From Aphelidium insulamus (Eukaryota; Aphelidiomycota; Aphelidea; Aphelidiaceae), in NCBI GenBank assembly GCA_036784855.1, contig JAZDSV010000053.1, positions 23,112 to 87,111 on the forward strand: DNA of 64,000 nt. The letters run 5' to 3'. Both the position numbers and the translations under genes were made by a program. Below the pieces are notes generated by a model. That model was not told the origin of the DNA, made no database searches, and worked only from the letters and a program-made list of their open reading frames with translations. Positions 1-12,330 of this stretch are shown piece after piece (positions within the stretch are counted from its first letter, which is position 1; each line of letters opens with the position of its first letter).

Positions 1-456
1 CTGCCACGACTGAACCATGCCAGCTGTCGTGTGCGGCAAATGAACTTGCTGGTGCCCTACTCCAAACAATTGAGTCAATTCATGCTCTCCAAGCTTGGTC
101 TGTGGGCGGCAAACAGTCCAATGCCCGCGCGACGCTGCTTTCGATACTTTCTACCGGGTGCCGTGTGGGCCACCACGGATGGCTACCTGTATGCTGCCCA
201 GCTGGTGGTGGCGGTGATGGCGGTGGATGTGTCGGAACAGACCGTGCACCTGGTTGTGCCCGCAGGGTCGGCCCCGCTGGTCCCGGCGATATTCATCTTA
301 TCGCAGATGTGCAGTGCGCTCGCCGACATTGAGGACATTGTTTATATGAACATAAGGGGGAGCGATGATGTCTCGGTGCTCCAAGAGCAGTGCATCAAGC
401 ATCGCAAATTCGGTGCTGCCATCTTGCGCATGTGGTCATCACTCTTGATGCACTAG
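1..456 (+). CDS. 3' end of an unidentified gene (partial)
   Basis: The frame is open from the first base of the window to a TAG at 454-456, so this is probably the last exon of a gene that begins outside. About 150 residues are visible. They contain a fairly hydrophobic middle (roughly residues 60-105, Ala/Val-rich) and no catalytic motif I recognise. The base composition resembles the neighbouring coding exons. I cannot name a family. The first in-frame Met is at 31, but there is no reason to take it as the true start because the frame is open upstream. Confidence that it is coding is moderate; function is unknown. Confidence 0.5.
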   Translation: MPRLNHASCRVRQMNLLVPYSKQLSQFMLSKLGLWAANSPMPARRCFRYFLPGAVWATTDGYLYAAQLVVAVMAVDVSEQTVHLVVPAGSAPLVPAIFILSQMCSALADIEDIVYMNIRGSDDVSVLQEQCIKHRKFGAAILRMWSSLLMH

Positions 457-787
457 AATAAGCCATCAGTATATAATATACATATTGTATACACTTACAT
501 ACTAACGTATACTGGAAAATGGTGTCTATTTGATAGTGCAATTGTATGACTATGCTTTAACCTTGATACGTTATAATAATCTTGTGGTCCATGAGCAGCA
601 ATGGATACAACTCATTGAACTATATTGTACACATTAGAGCACGCACGACATCTCTCTAATAGACACATACTACTGTATTCATGTATGTGTACTGCAGTAA
701 ATAAATACATTGCCTTAGCAATACACGGCCCGCCAATTAATATAGAACCGCTCAGCACGCGTAAAACTCCTCACAGTACGCGCCTGA
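457..787. other. Intergenic, AT-rich, no gene seen
   Basis: An AT-rich stretch between the end of the partial gene and the GPCR start. It has stops in all frames and no recognisable RNA gene or repeat. It presumably holds a 3' UTR and the GPCR promoter, but no clear TATA box stands out. Confidence 0.5.
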
Positions 788-2309
788 TTGACCGCGCCAT
801 CATCGATCGCCGCCAAGAACTTAATCATGCTGCCGACGAACCCGCAGCCAGACAGCTCGCTGGTGGACTCGTTCAACAGCCATGGCAGTGGCGGTGTCGG
901 TAACGACTCGATAGCTGCCCCGTTCGACGCCACCTCCACCCTGGCAGACACATATTCATTGCGCGGCACGCATGATTCCCCGCTGGACACGTGGCACATT
1001 GACGTGCTGGCCATGAGCTCTCGTGCGGCTGCGTGCCTCTCTTTACTGGCCACCCTGGGTGTCATATGTGTGTTTATGCGGAGTCGCCGGTTCCGCACGC
1101 CCGCTAATCGTCTAATCTTCTTCATGGCCAGCGCCGACATGATCTCGGCCGCCGCGGTCTTTGTGGGCCGGTAAGTCCACGTAGTCATGGGTCTACGTAT
1201 ATCCTCTCTCACTATGTACTCTTTCCTTTTAACCCCACGCGTGCAGATGGGCCATTCCGGCCGGACAGGCCGAGTACTCACCGCCGTGTGAACTGCAAGC
1301 GTTCCTATCGCTGTGGGGCGACCTGTCTTCGATTGCCTGGACGGCGGCCATGTCCATCAACCTGATTCTGGTGTTGTTCCTGACGCGCTCTGCCCGCGAT
1401 CTGGACTCGTTGGAAAAGTACTACTTCTTTGGCTGCTTTGGCGTGGCGTTCGGGCTGGCCTTCTTTCCGCTGTTTCTGCACGCGGACGGGCGTGGGTTCG
1501 CGTATGCGCCGAATTTGTTGCGCTGCCAGCTGTCGGACCACTGGCCCGAGATGATTATCGGCTTGTACTATGTGCCGATTGCCGCGGTGTTCCTGTTCAA
1601 TGTGTGTGCATATTTCGCGTCCGGACTGCGTATCATTGTCCGAACGCGCAACTTGCCGCCCGCATCAAAGCGCAGCAGTGCACAGGCGATCAAGCTTCGG
1701 GCCGGGTCTTCGGCGCTGTCACTTGCGCCCAGCACCAGCACCGACTACAATACTTCCGCAGCCAGTGCAGACAAGGATCGTGCGCGTACAGGCTCGTCGC
1801 TGTTCCACCCAGGCTTTGCCTATGATCGCTTCCGCAATTCATTCCTCAGCGACCGCACCGTGGACCCGTCCATGAAGTTTGGCAGTGTCAGTCAGATGGA
1901 CACCAACCGACCAGTGTCGTACTCGGCGGTGTCGGTTGTGCCGTCAGTGGCCACCACCGCCATGACGGAGAACACATCGCAGGCGCTGCTCTCGTTCCGA
2001 TCTCGCTACTTTCAGAAGATTTTCCTCTTTCTGTTTGCCTACCTGCTGGTGTGGTGTGCACCGACTGCCGCGCGGATCTACTTGTGGCTGCTGCCAGCGG
2101 CGCCACTGACGGCCCAGTTCACCATTGGGCGGTTCCCGGTGTATCTGGCGATTGAGATACTGCTCGGGCTGCGTGGGTTCATCAACTTTCTGTGCTACTT
2201 TGTCATTAGCTGGTGGGGCATTCACCGCGAGCAGCAAAAGGAGGCGGAGCGCTTGCTGGGCGAGTCGACTTCCACTCCCATGTCTACCGTGCGTGGCGGC
2301 ACTCAATAG
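788..2309 (+). CDS. cAMP-receptor-like (class E) seven-transmembrane GPCR
   Basis: Two exons, 788-1170 and 1247-2309, joined across a 76-nt GTAAGT...GTGCAG intron in phase 2, give 481 residues. The N-terminal ~70 residues are polar. TM1 and TM2 lie in exon 1; exon 2 opens with a CELQAF segment and then W-x-x-A-M-S, the TM3 pattern of Dictyostelium cAR-type receptors. Helices follow around 1345-1620. A long Ser/Thr-rich third cytoplasmic loop (about 1640-1985) precedes TM6 and TM7 (about 2005-2220). Family knowledge: such receptors signal through heterotrimeric G proteins at the plasma membrane. The ligand is not predictable from sequence. The long ICL3 with many Ser/Thr is a likely phosphorylation target (inference). 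Confidence 0.8.
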
Positions 2310-2633
2310 CATACTGACTTCCGTAATACATCATACATACATCCATGATTTGTACTATGTCACTGTGTACACTATCTACATCTACATAGTATAGAGTATA
2401 TCATGCGGCACAGATTTAGTATGCAGCATTGCCATATAGCACAATTGACAAGAACACAAGTAGTTGATAGTTAAGAAACAGTGTACTACAGCTAATTATG
2501 CAGTTAATGCTGGCCAAGTTCCACACAGTTCAAGCACGATGTAATGGTTGACGCTATACTTTGTCCACATAACATGAAGACGACCCTAACCCACATGCAC
2601 AACCCTAGTTTGCAATACTTAACAACGCCGAAT

Positions 2634-3006
2634 ATGAACTACGAGCTGTACAGGCGGACTACGCTTGGCGAATGCCTCACGGACGCCCTGGATGACCTGA
2701 TAAAGTCGGCGCAGATCACGCCACAACTTGCCATGCGCGTCCTGATGCAGTTCGATCGCTCAATGTCGGAGGCGCTGTCCACACGGTCGCGATCCCGGCT
2801 CTCTGTCAAAGTGCGTTTGTGCGGTGTAGTGCGGGGCCATTATGCTGCAGCTAACTCGGCAGGGACACCTGCATACCTACCGGCTGTGCGATGACGTGTG
2901 GACATTCATACTGGCGAATCCGACTATCCGGGTGATGGACGGCGGCATGTCCGAGACGATAACCACGGAGAAGATCAAGATTGTAGCATGTAAAAAGGAC
3001 GCCTAG
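2634..3006 (+). CDS. TOA2: Transcription initiation factor IIA, gamma subunit
   Basis: Exons 2634-2810 and 2863-3006 join in phase 0 across a 52-nt intron to give 106 residues, close to the 109 of the human protein. The start at 2634 is preferred over the upstream in-frame Met at 2544 because it gives MNYELYRRTTLG, matching the MAYQLYRNTTLG start of the family. Other family blocks are QITPQLA and, in exon 2, YRLCDDVWTF followed by KIKIVAC near the C terminus. TFIIA-gamma pairs with the alpha/beta subunit and stabilises TBP on the TATA box in the nucleus. No irregularities seen. Confidence 0.95.
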
Positions 3007-3061
3007 TAAAGTGCATAAAGAGAGCGCATTCATGTATGGTATGGCATATACACTTGTAACT

Positions 3062-6000
3062 CTATGGCGACTGCTGCGACCGGCGCTCGTATACGGATTT
3101 CCGGCTGCGGTTGCGGTCAAGTACCGTGTCGCGGAAATGATCCGTAAGTGTCGCGGGCGACGTGAGCCAGCTCCATTTCCGCTCGTGCTGCGTCGTTATT
3201 GCTGCAGATGAGTGTTTTGCGTGACTGGGTCGCGGTTTGGCTGCTGTCGCGGGATCTTGCAATCTTCCACTCGATGTATCAGCAGGTAATTCTTCGCCCC
3301 CTTTGCCGGCAGCCGACTGCGCCTTCGTCTGTAGTGACTCGTTGATTGCACTTGAAGGCCGCGCAGACTGGCTTCCTTTTGGGCCACGGTCGTGACCTAG
3401 GTGCTCATTTGGGCGGGCAGACAGTTGTGTAGATGATTGTAGCTGTGCAGATAGCAGTGCCGACGATCGATTGACCGACATTGGCGAGCTGACCGCCAGC
3501 GATACGTTTACTGGAACACGAGTGTCCACGCGCATGTTTCGCGACGGCTTTCGGTTCTCCGATGATTCAGCATTCGCCGAAAGTATAAACGACGCATCCA
3601 CTGCAGCCTTGGTGGGGTATTCCACTCCAGGGCCGCTACTATCTGAGAGTGATGGTGCACATTCCGAGTCCATATCCGACAGTGGAGCCCACAGTGAAGT
3701 TACGTTTCTTGTTGGTAGTACCGGCACTGTCACCTTTTCGCCAGTTGTAACGTTGGCGAAGAGACCCGCCGATGTTGCTGATGTCAGTTTCAGCTTGGGC
3801 AGTGGGCACATCCCCGTCCGAAGTGGCACCAAAACCGTGTCGGTGAAGCTGTACTCATCTCCTTCATGCAGATGGACTTGCCGTGCAGTGCGGCCAGCCA
3901 CGAGCCACAGATCAGAGTCATACTCCAGGGCGTAAGTTGCAGTTCCTTCACCGCGTGTTTGACGCAACGTTATTGTCACATTGTACGGACGCCCCAACTC
4001 CAGAGTCTCGGGAAGGCCTTGCAAAGTGGCGGCGGTGATGGGCAATGTGAGGCGGACGAAAAACTCTTGTCGCACAGTGCGTTTTATGACGGAATGACAA
4101 GCGATGTCCCTGGAAACCACGCACCAGCGCTATGAGCGTTTAGTTACCATACAACATCTTTCCAGCTCTTGCCCGCACCTCATGCGAGTAAAATTCGCGG
4201 ACAATGAATGACAAAACATTGTACAATTTGGCCTTTTTTGTTTTCTTGATGCGCAATGTGCTGCTGGCGGCTTCCAGCGTGCCCAAAAGTCGTCGTTCCA
4301 GGACAGCCCACCAATTGGCGGCAATGCCACATATTCGATGAATTACAGCGTCATGCTTCATGAAACGTTCAATAGCGCCTACTTTTGGGATCTTTGGCGG
4401 ACAAAGTTTGACAGATCCTTCGCGGGCAAGTGCGTCAAGAATGGTGCTGCGGAACTTCTCCGCGGACAAACTTTGCGAGACAATGAAGCTAGCCGCAAAC
4501 GAAGAGTAGCTCTGTAAGAGAGATGCGACACTGTTGCCTTCCACCGACACCAGCGAGTCTACGGAACGGGCAGAGAGCGGCGGAGCACCAACATCCAGGG
4601 GAAACATTTCTGCAATGACTGCGCATATGTTTCTACGCACCACAAATAGTATTTCTGCGATGATGAGATGAGATATAATTCTCGCTCATGGACTGGAAGT
4701 ACTCCTTACCAGCTTCAAGTGGAACAACGTCGACTTTAACGATCAACTTATTGCTGTCACCGCTACCATCGCTAGAGACGTTCAGCGGGAATTTTTCGAG
4801 CTTTTCGCCAATTTTATCTACTGGATCGACATGAGTTACCCGCGCACCAATTGCAACATTGCTGTCATCGCTGTACAGCGCTACAGGAAGCATGAGCATA
4901 TCCTTTCTTATGCAGGTTGCGGACACCGTTGCCAACAATCTGCAATATGATAATCGACACCCTGATAGTAGTCAGACCACCTTACCCCGATTCAGAGACG
5001 TCCACAGCGATATTTGCTGCAACTGGTATACTCAGGTCCACGATAGATGAGGACTGCTGCGCGACCATGGCTCCCGACACCGTTTCGTACTCGAGCACTG
5101 AGTTAATCTAGACGAGCGATAAGATTTGGACCGTCATAAAATGTACTTACTGTCTGTACCGACGATGAAGCACTACTAGTGCGGATAGGTACACTGATCT
5201 TCAATACGGAATTCGCGGGTACAGATACTGATATAGCTAGCTTTGACTCCATAATACTAATAGTTTCCTCATCGTTTCTTTCTTCCGCACGGATTTCCAC
5301 GGAACTTGAGGAGTCGAGTGGGCCAAGTACTTCCGATGCAATGGAGTACAAACAGTTTTCGCGATCAGAAAACGTGATGTCAGAATTGGTTGATAAAAGC
5401 AAGCAAGCTCCTGGCGCCAAGAAACTCGCTCGGGTATAAATGCACACTTCGATCGAGTCGCAGACAGCACCGCTTGACTCGCTGGTTGTCATGTCAACCG
5501 TACCAGTTATCACGACGGCGACACTATCGTTGCTGTCGTGAACTTTCAACATTTTCTTTGGCAAATTTGGACTTAGATAACTTTTACGACACGCCACAAA
5601 TGGGCCTAATTGCAGGTCCATAGTAGCAGCAACATAATTTCCAGATGGAGTAATCGACGAGCACGACAGCCAAAAAACATTCGCCCCGGGATAAATCTTG
5701 TCAATGTTGCGACCAGTCATTTCAAGATCAAACACCGCATCAGTAGACGCGTTTCCGCAGCATACTACGCGAATTCCATAAAACGAAAACTCTACTGGAA
5801 GCTTTGATACCAATTCGATACAAATTCTTCTACCGTCATCAAAGTCAAGTGACTCGTCATTTTCAACGTGGCTTGATTTGATCGAGATGTTGAAAAAGGA
5901 CGGTATGCTGAGCACCAGTGGATCCGTTTCGGCGATCATTTGGACATAGCGATCCAGCTCAGTGACCAGGCGGTCCATTTGCTCAGCTGCCAGTAAATGA

Positions 6001-7960
6001 CATCGATGTAAAACGTCGATTGCGCCCCGGATAAACCGATCATACTGTCGCAGCTCTACACTGCACCGCAGCCACATTAAGGCGTTGCGTTGATCAAATA
6101 TGGACCAATCTTCACGCTTCCACCGAGTCTCGATATCCATCAGGTCAGCCTCAGTAACTGGCGAAGAATCGTCCGAGAGCTTGACCGTTGACCGAAGAAT
6201 GATACTTGCTCGCGCCCAGTCGCACGAATAAAAGTGCACCGCGGCAATGTCGCACTTCAACATTCGAACGGTTCGGAACGCTCCAGACTCCAAATAACCT
6301 TGCAACGCTCGATTAGTCAGATCAATGTAGGCGGCAATGAATGTTTCCCTAGCGCTAAATGCCGAAATTAGGTCTCTGTTGGTAACTGCTGAGCAAATTG
6401 TTTGAATGGAAGTGGCTACATCAGGCTTAAAAACAAGCGGATCGTCATTCGATATAATTCCAAGCTGCACTGCAATTTTGTCCATCTGAGCAAGTTATAC
6501 ACTAAAATTAGTTGGCATATGGTACTTTCCTGCCGCCGAGCATCGTGAAGTAGTTCAGCGCGCGTTCCATAGAATTCGATCGAGCCCTGCACGCCAGCGG
6601 GCAATTTTTCTGCCACGTTCGCAATCTCCATGCACGCTGAATATATCCATGACGGAATAAAGAGCTCGGGTAGCTTCTTCTGTTCACAGTCAGGAAGTAA
6701 CGTTTGAGAAATTATACTCGCAGTACCTCGTTCTGCAGCAACATGCGGGTAACCAGTCCGATAAACATCTTTCCACGTTGACAAATCAGTGTGACCCGCT
6801 GAAGCTGCACCAACAAACTGCACTGGCGCGCAAACAGATAGCACCGAAAATCGAATATAGATATTGAGCTCGAAGCCAGCAGTTCTCGGTACTGCTTCTT
6901 GTCCCAGCTGAGCACACTGGCACTGTCATCCATGGGATCCGTGGCGCCAAAATTATCCAACCACATGGCAGCATCTAGATTGTGTACTTGGAGAAGAAGC
7001 GGTATTGCTATAAGTCAAACCTTTTTGAAGTGCCGTGTCCACACACTGTGAAAAAGCGATCTCCAGTTCGTCGTACAGCAGCAAAGCATCTTCGCAAAAT
7101 CCCACAGCTTCGTAGGCCATTGCCAAGGTCTCTTTAGTCAGGAAAAAACGAGAGTAATTGAAACCGGGAAGCAATCTGTTCACGTCCAGGGCACGTATTT
7201 CTTCCTGCAGCTTGGCTACCAGGCTTCCGTACGCGGCGAAAATGCCGTCGACAAGACGCCCGAAAAACTCTCTCCACATCTCATCGTCCTTCAGATCAGC
7301 ACCCAGCCGTATCTGCGCGCACCTAAAATTTTAATCAAATTGCGATCAGCACTGATGAGCCGAACCTGTCGCGCTTGCCCGTATTATAATCGGCCTTGAT
7401 ACGATCAAACACAGACGATGGGCGAACTAGCAGCGAGGATCGATTACCGGGGACAGTGCCGGTCTTTGGGGTGCCAGTGTAGACGGACACGCCGCTCTCT
7501 TGCTGCTGCTGTAAATGCACGATAATCCACTCCATGTCGGGACGGGCGTCCACCGCATCCAACCACAGTTTCAACTGCTTCTTGACGACTTGCTTGTACA
7601 CTTCCACATCCTGCCGTAGTGAGTGCGGCGAAAGCAAACATATCCTCATACATCACACTGCACAAAGTACAGGCACAGAAGCGGTGAGTCCCGCAGACCC
7701 TGCATCTGGGATGACGCAGCCTTTGCCGACGAGCCCTGAAGGCTTTCCACCGTGCACTGCTGCATATTAAGCTGCAGCACAGGAATAACGCGGTCACCGC
7801 CTGCACCGTCAGTAAGCGCACGTCACTATTGAATGTACCTGTGCGACTGGTCATTATGGATGCAGCATTCTGCCAGTGAATGTTGGTGAGGGGGATGCGT
7901 GAGGTGAACTCTGCGCTGATATGGCTCCAGATGTTGAATTCGTCGCAGACTGCATATGGA
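3062..7960 (-). CDS. TRAPPC10: TRAPP II complex subunit TRAPPC10 (Trs130)
   Basis: At least eleven exons on the minus strand: ~7960-7839, 7800-7652, 7610-7366, 7322-7021, 6974-6727, 6679-6530, 6485-5151, 5107-4986, 4939-4710, 4654-4179 and 4129-3062, about 1,480 residues. Splice phases agree at every junction. Family blocks: IPLTNIHW at the N-terminal end, LLCLYFVQCD then VYKQVVKKQL, RDR...LGADLK, YDELEIAF, RCYLFARQCSLL and ARRQ|MDKIA, with a C-terminal W-x-V-x-G-R beta domain and a low-complexity tail. TRAPPC10 belongs to the TRAPP II exchange factor that activates Rab11/Ypt31-type GTPases at the late Golgi. The N-terminal Met is not resolved: an in-frame stop lies just upstream of 7960, so one more short 5' exon is likely. 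The intron at 6486-6529 starts GAAAGT instead of GT (see findings). Confidence 0.9.
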
Positions 7961-8457
7961 GACGCTCAGCTGGCTGGTATACGCTTACATGTGGCTCACG
8001 TACAGGCTACGGAGACGCCTCGCCTGCTGCTGTTGGGCGAAATGGCATTGGCCGCGCTTGTCGGCTCGGTCATTGGATCAGCGGTAACAATGTATTACTT
8101 ACACGCAACTAGGTCATGCACTTGGACATGTCGTTGCATTGTCGTTGTATATACGTATACAACGACGACTGGACCCGGAGATGGCGTCTGACCCACAGAT
8201 GGCTGACGTGCGTGATGTGACACTCAGCTACACCTTTTTCAAAGCTGCCGACTATGCGCCGACCGAATCAGAGCCGGAGGCCGCCAATTAGAAGTAACTT
8301 GTGCTCGAGGTCTTCATCGTGGTAAGCATTACGGCTATATTTTGCCTTGTATGCTACAACAGTTGCCTGAAGCAGCCAAGATACTTGTGAGACTAGAAAT
8401 TCGTATATACTTCACATAATCTCTATTGAAGACACAACGCGCTGCCACGGTTTTATT
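7961..8457. other. Intergenic; possible small plus-strand gene
   Basis: A 36-codon ORF at 8181-8291 and splice-like signals on the plus strand (GTAACA at 8089, CAACTAG at about 8113, GTAAGC near 8332) suggest a small gene, but no combination I tried gives a convincing protein. The TRAPPC10 5' exon and promoter must lie in the left part. I make no function call. Confidence 0.25.
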
Positions 8458-11400
8458 CTACTCGGTCCAGCTAAGAAATCAGTACTATCGAAAGCCGCCA
8501 TCCATATCCACTTACTATTTCGGCGATAGTTCCCACGTAAATACAACTTTGAAATCGTCTCCATCGATCTGCGGGGCTGCAAAAACAGTGATAAATAATG
8601 GTTGAATAGCGACTCAACCAACGTTACTCCTGTACATATGTAACTTCGAAGCCCTACTCTAGTCCTCTAGTCCCTGCGGCATGAAAGATCATATGTATGC
8701 AAAGTAAGTAGTACACGCGCAACGTACCTTTCCAGTCACGATCCAAGCCTGAAAACTGCCCCCGTGTTCGCGCCGAGTCGATCTGCCCTGCTGCGAAATT
8801 CATTATGCACCCATTGTGAGAAGAATGTATGGTACATACCTATTCGTCGATTGTGCCTCGCCTCGAAACCGTCGCCGCCGGCCTTGAGCTGTCGTCGATC
8901 TTCGGCACATGCTGGCCAGGCCGACCCCGATTCCACCCGCCGGGGACAGCCACGCGTCAGTGGAAATATGAACAATGTGCAACGCTCACCCATGTACTCG
9001 ATGCTTCAACGCTCACCATTCTTGATACTTCGGAACCGGCCGAGTCTTCGGCACAGGCGAAAAGACATACAAATGTGTTAGAACGCCTATTGAAACGCTA
9101 TTGTACTTACCGGCGCCAGCGGGCGCCCCCGAGTAACCTTGACATCGAAGTGGCGGCTCCCGCGCTCCAGGTGCGCCAACTACGAGACTGTTAGAAAAGA
9201 TGAACAAAACGCATGATACTTGCGGACGATCATTGCCCGCCACGCAGCCACCCATCGCCACTGTCTTCGCCACTTGCACGGCTCTAATCTTGATACACTG
9301 TGGGGCGGCTCCCGCGCTCCAGGTGCGCCAACTAGAAAGTGTCAGTGTTTGAATAAGAACAAAGCATGATACTTACGGACGATCATTGCGCGCCTCGCAT
9401 CCGGCCTTCTCCGTCTCTTCGTGTCGCGATCGAATACGAGATCTACACAGGTTAGTGTCGCAATGCCAGCCATCGTTCATTCGTCGTCGTTCGTCGCGTG
9501 TGTAATATACATTGGGTTAGTCAGTGTCGATCAAAAACAACACGGGTAACGTACCGGCGCCAGCGGGCGCCCCCGAGTAACCTTGACATCGAAGTGGCGG
9601 CTCCCGCGCTCCAGGTGCGCCAACTAGAAAGTGTCAGTGAGTGAATAAGAACAAAGCATGATACTTACGGTCGATCATCGCGCGCCTTGCATCCGGCCTT
9701 CTCCATCTCTTCGTGTCGCGATCGAATACGAGATCTACACAGGTTAGTGTCGCAATGCCAGCCATCGTTCATTCGTCGTCGTTCGTCGTCGTGTGTGCAA
9801 TCATGCAGGTTGTCAGTGTTCGATCAAGAACAACACGGGTAACGTACCGGCGACCAGCGCGCGCCTGCAGTCAACCTTGACATCAGTGGCTGCTCCTGCG
9901 CTCCAGGTGCGCCTCTTGATATAAAGAAGGGCGGCTCCCGCGCTCCAGGTGCGCCAACTACGAGACTGTTAGTGAAGTAAAAAGAAAAAGCATGATACTT
10001 GCGGACGATCATTGCGCGCCACGCAGCCACCCATCACCACTGTCTTCGCCACTTGCACGGCTCTAATCTTGATATAAAGTGGGGCGGCTCCCGCGCTCCA
10101 GGTGCGCCAACTAGAAAGTGTCAGTAAGTGAATAAGAACAAAGCATGATACTTACGGACGATCATCGCGCGCCGTGCATCCGACCTTCTCCATCTCTTCG
10201 TGTCGCGATCGAATACGAGATCTACACAGGTTAGTGTCGCAATGCCGGCCATCGTTCATTCGTCGTCGTTCGTCGTCGTGTGTGCAATATACATTGGGTT
10301 AGTCAGTGTCGATCAAAAACAACACGGGTAACGTACCGGCGCCAGCGGGCGCCCCCGAGTAACCTTGACATCGAAGTGGCGGCTCCCGCGCTCCAGGTGC
10401 GCCAACTAAGAGACTGTTAGTGAAGTAAAAAGAAAAAGCATGATACTTGCGGACGATCATTGCCTGCCACGCAGCCACCCATCACCACTGTCTTCGCCAC
10501 TTGCACGGCTCTAATCTTGATATAAAGTAGGGCGGCTCCCGCGCTCCAGGTGCGCCAACTACGAGACTATTGGTGAAGTAAAAAGAAAAAGCATGATACT
10601 TGCGGACGATCATTGCCTGCCACGCAGCCACCCATCACCACTAGTCTTCGCCACTTGCACGGCTCTAATCTTGATATAAAGTAGGGCGGCTCCCGCGCTC
10701 CAGGTGCGCCAACTAGAAAGTGTCAGTGTTTGAATTAGAACAAAGCATGATACTTGCGGTCGATCATCGCGCGCCTTGCATCCGGCCTTCTCCGTCTCTT
10801 CTGGTCGCGATCGAATACGAGATCTACCCAAGTTAGTGTCACAATGCCGGCCATCGTTCATTCGTCGTCGTTCGTCGCGTGTGTAATGTACATTGGGTTA
10901 GTCAGTGTCGATCAAAAACAACACGGGTAACGTACCGGCGCCAGCGTGCGCCCGCGAATAACCTTGACATCCAAGTGGCGGCTCCCGCGCTCCAGGTGCG
11001 CCAACTACGAGACTGTTAGTGGAGTAGCCACCCATCACCACTAGTCTTCGCCACTTGCACGGCTCTAATCTTGATATAAAGTGGGGCGGCTCCCGCGCTC
11101 CAGGTGCGCCAACTACGAGACTGTTAGTGAAGTAAAAAGAAAAAGCATGATACTTGCGGACGATCATTGCCTGCCACGCAGCCACCCATCACCACTAGTC
11201 TTCGCCACTTGCACGGCTCTAATCTTGATATACTGTGGGGCGGCTCCCGCGCTCCAGGTGCGCCAACTAGAAAGTGTCAGTGAGTGAATAAGAACAAAGC
11301 ATGATACTTGCGGACGATCATCGCGCGCCTCGCATCCGGCCTTCTCCATCTCTTCTTGTCGCGATCGAATACGAGATCTACCCAAATTAGTGTCGCAATG

Positions 11401-11711
11401 CCGGCCATTGTTCATTCGTCGTCGTTCGTCGCGTGTGTAATATACATTGGGTTAGTCAGTGTCGATCAAAAACAACACGGGTAACGTACCGGCGCCAGCG
11501 GGCGCCTCTTCCGCCGTTGATCGAATGCCGGTCATCGAGCCCATTATCTTGTTGCAGAGTGCCGCTCCCGCTCTCCAGGTCGAAACCAACTGTATAGTGT
11601 GCGTTAATCAACTATAGTAAACATTTTACGCACGGAATATCATTGCTGGCCGCGCCTCCAGCCTTCTTCACTGCGTACGGATATGTGCTGTCTAGCTTCG
11701 TAGGGCCGGAA
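8458..11711 (-). CDS. Gene model built of tandemly repeated exons; protein unidentified
   Basis: Minus-strand exons with consensus-like splice sites run from 11711 down to 8458. The five downstream exons are unique: 9045-9017, 8899-8840 (or 8888-8840), 8787-8728, 8576-8516 and 8470-8458. They link in compatible phases to a tail ending FKVVFTWELSPKYWTE and TAG, with AATAAA immediately after the stop. Upstream are repeated modules (see the repeat entry). The symmetric modules keep two of three frames open, so the true frame is not fixed; a few modules are 109, 110 or 100 nt and would shift it. I do not recognise the protein. One frame gives repeated GAPGAREPP-like segments, the other TWSAGAA-like segments. 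A TATA box at 12331-12337 fits as promoter, with the microsatellite in the first intron or 5' leader. It could also be a decaying or noncoding spliced transcript. Confidence 0.4.
9111..11711 (-). repeat. Tandem array of exon-intron modules (types A-long, A-short, B)
   Basis: Three module types recur. A-short, 69 nt: 9111-9179, 9555-9623, 10337-10405, 10936-11004. A-long, 108 nt: 9224-9331, 10003-10110, 10451-10558, with 109-nt variants 10604-10712 and 11158-11266, a fused 110-nt copy 9848-9957, and a copy near 11030-11112 that has lost its donor. B, 66 nt: 9377-9442, 9669-9734, 10156-10221, 10758-10823, 11312-11377. Diverged edge copies lie at 11490-11589 and 11634-11711. On the minus strand A modules follow a CTAG or CGTAG acceptor, B modules a TGTAG-like acceptor. 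Donors are GTACGT, GTAAGT or GCAAGT. Introns are about 45 nt, or about 110-115 nt between A-short and B. Confidence 0.9.
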
Positions 11712-11784
11712 CTGCAGATGAGTGGTTAGTAGTCGAAAGAATTCTGTGACAGATGCACGTACCAATGTAAGGTCGGTGTGCATC

Positions 11785-12055
11785 ACCATGTTATGTATGT
11801 ATGTATGTATATGTATGTATGTATGTATGTATGTGTGTATGTATGTATGTGTGTATGTATGTATGTGTGTATGTATGTATGTATGTGTGTATGTATGTAT
11901 GTATGTATGTATGTATGTATGTATGTATGTATGTATGTATGTATGTATGTATGTATGTATGTATGTATGTATGTATGTATGTGTATGTGTGTATGTGTAT
12001 GTATGTATGTATGTATGTGTATGTGTGGATGTGTATGTATATATGTGTATGTATA
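11785..12055. repeat. (TATG)n microsatellite
   Basis: Long run of TATG units with scattered TGTG variants, ending near a TATAGTTG-like interruption at 12050. The ORFs it generates in several frames are not genes. It sits between the TATA box at 12331-12337 and the first exon-like module, so it probably lies in an intron or leader. Confidence 0.95.
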
Positions 12056-12330
12056 GTTGTGTATGAACGAGAGGTAGAGTGTGATCGCACCTGTGACTGT
12101 GCAACCTGGCGAATCTATGTTGCGTCGCGGCGGGCGGTACGTCGCTGTGTGAAAGTGTGGCGCAATGTGGCGACGGTGGTGTGTGTGTGTGTGTGTGTGT
12201 GGGCGTGTGGACATGTGTATGTATAAGTGAAGCAGCGGTTATGAGTGAACGAGCGAGCGCGCAAGGAGAAGTGATGAACCGGTTTGAAGCGGCGAGGAAA
12301 CAACGAGCGCTGCGCCCTCAAACACCGCCC

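Noticed and set aside
7880..8191. 103-codon plus-strand ORF with a hydrophobic stretch
   Set aside because: Its first part is antisense to the TRAPPC10 5' exon and no splice solution gives a convincing protein.
8736..8803. A separate 49-codon gene starting at 8803
   Set aside because: The segment 8788-8839 reads better as an intron (GTATGT...GCAGCAG) linking the 8840-8899 exon in phase to the 3' exons.
9111..11711. CRISPR-like regular direct repeats
   Set aside because: Units are long (66-115 nt), of three types, carry eukaryotic splice signals and lie in a spliced nuclear genome.
11640..12226. Several ORFs of about 80-155 codons on both strands
   Set aside because: They are translations of the TATG microsatellite (Tyr/Val/Cys/Met or His/Ile/Tyr/Thr repeats).
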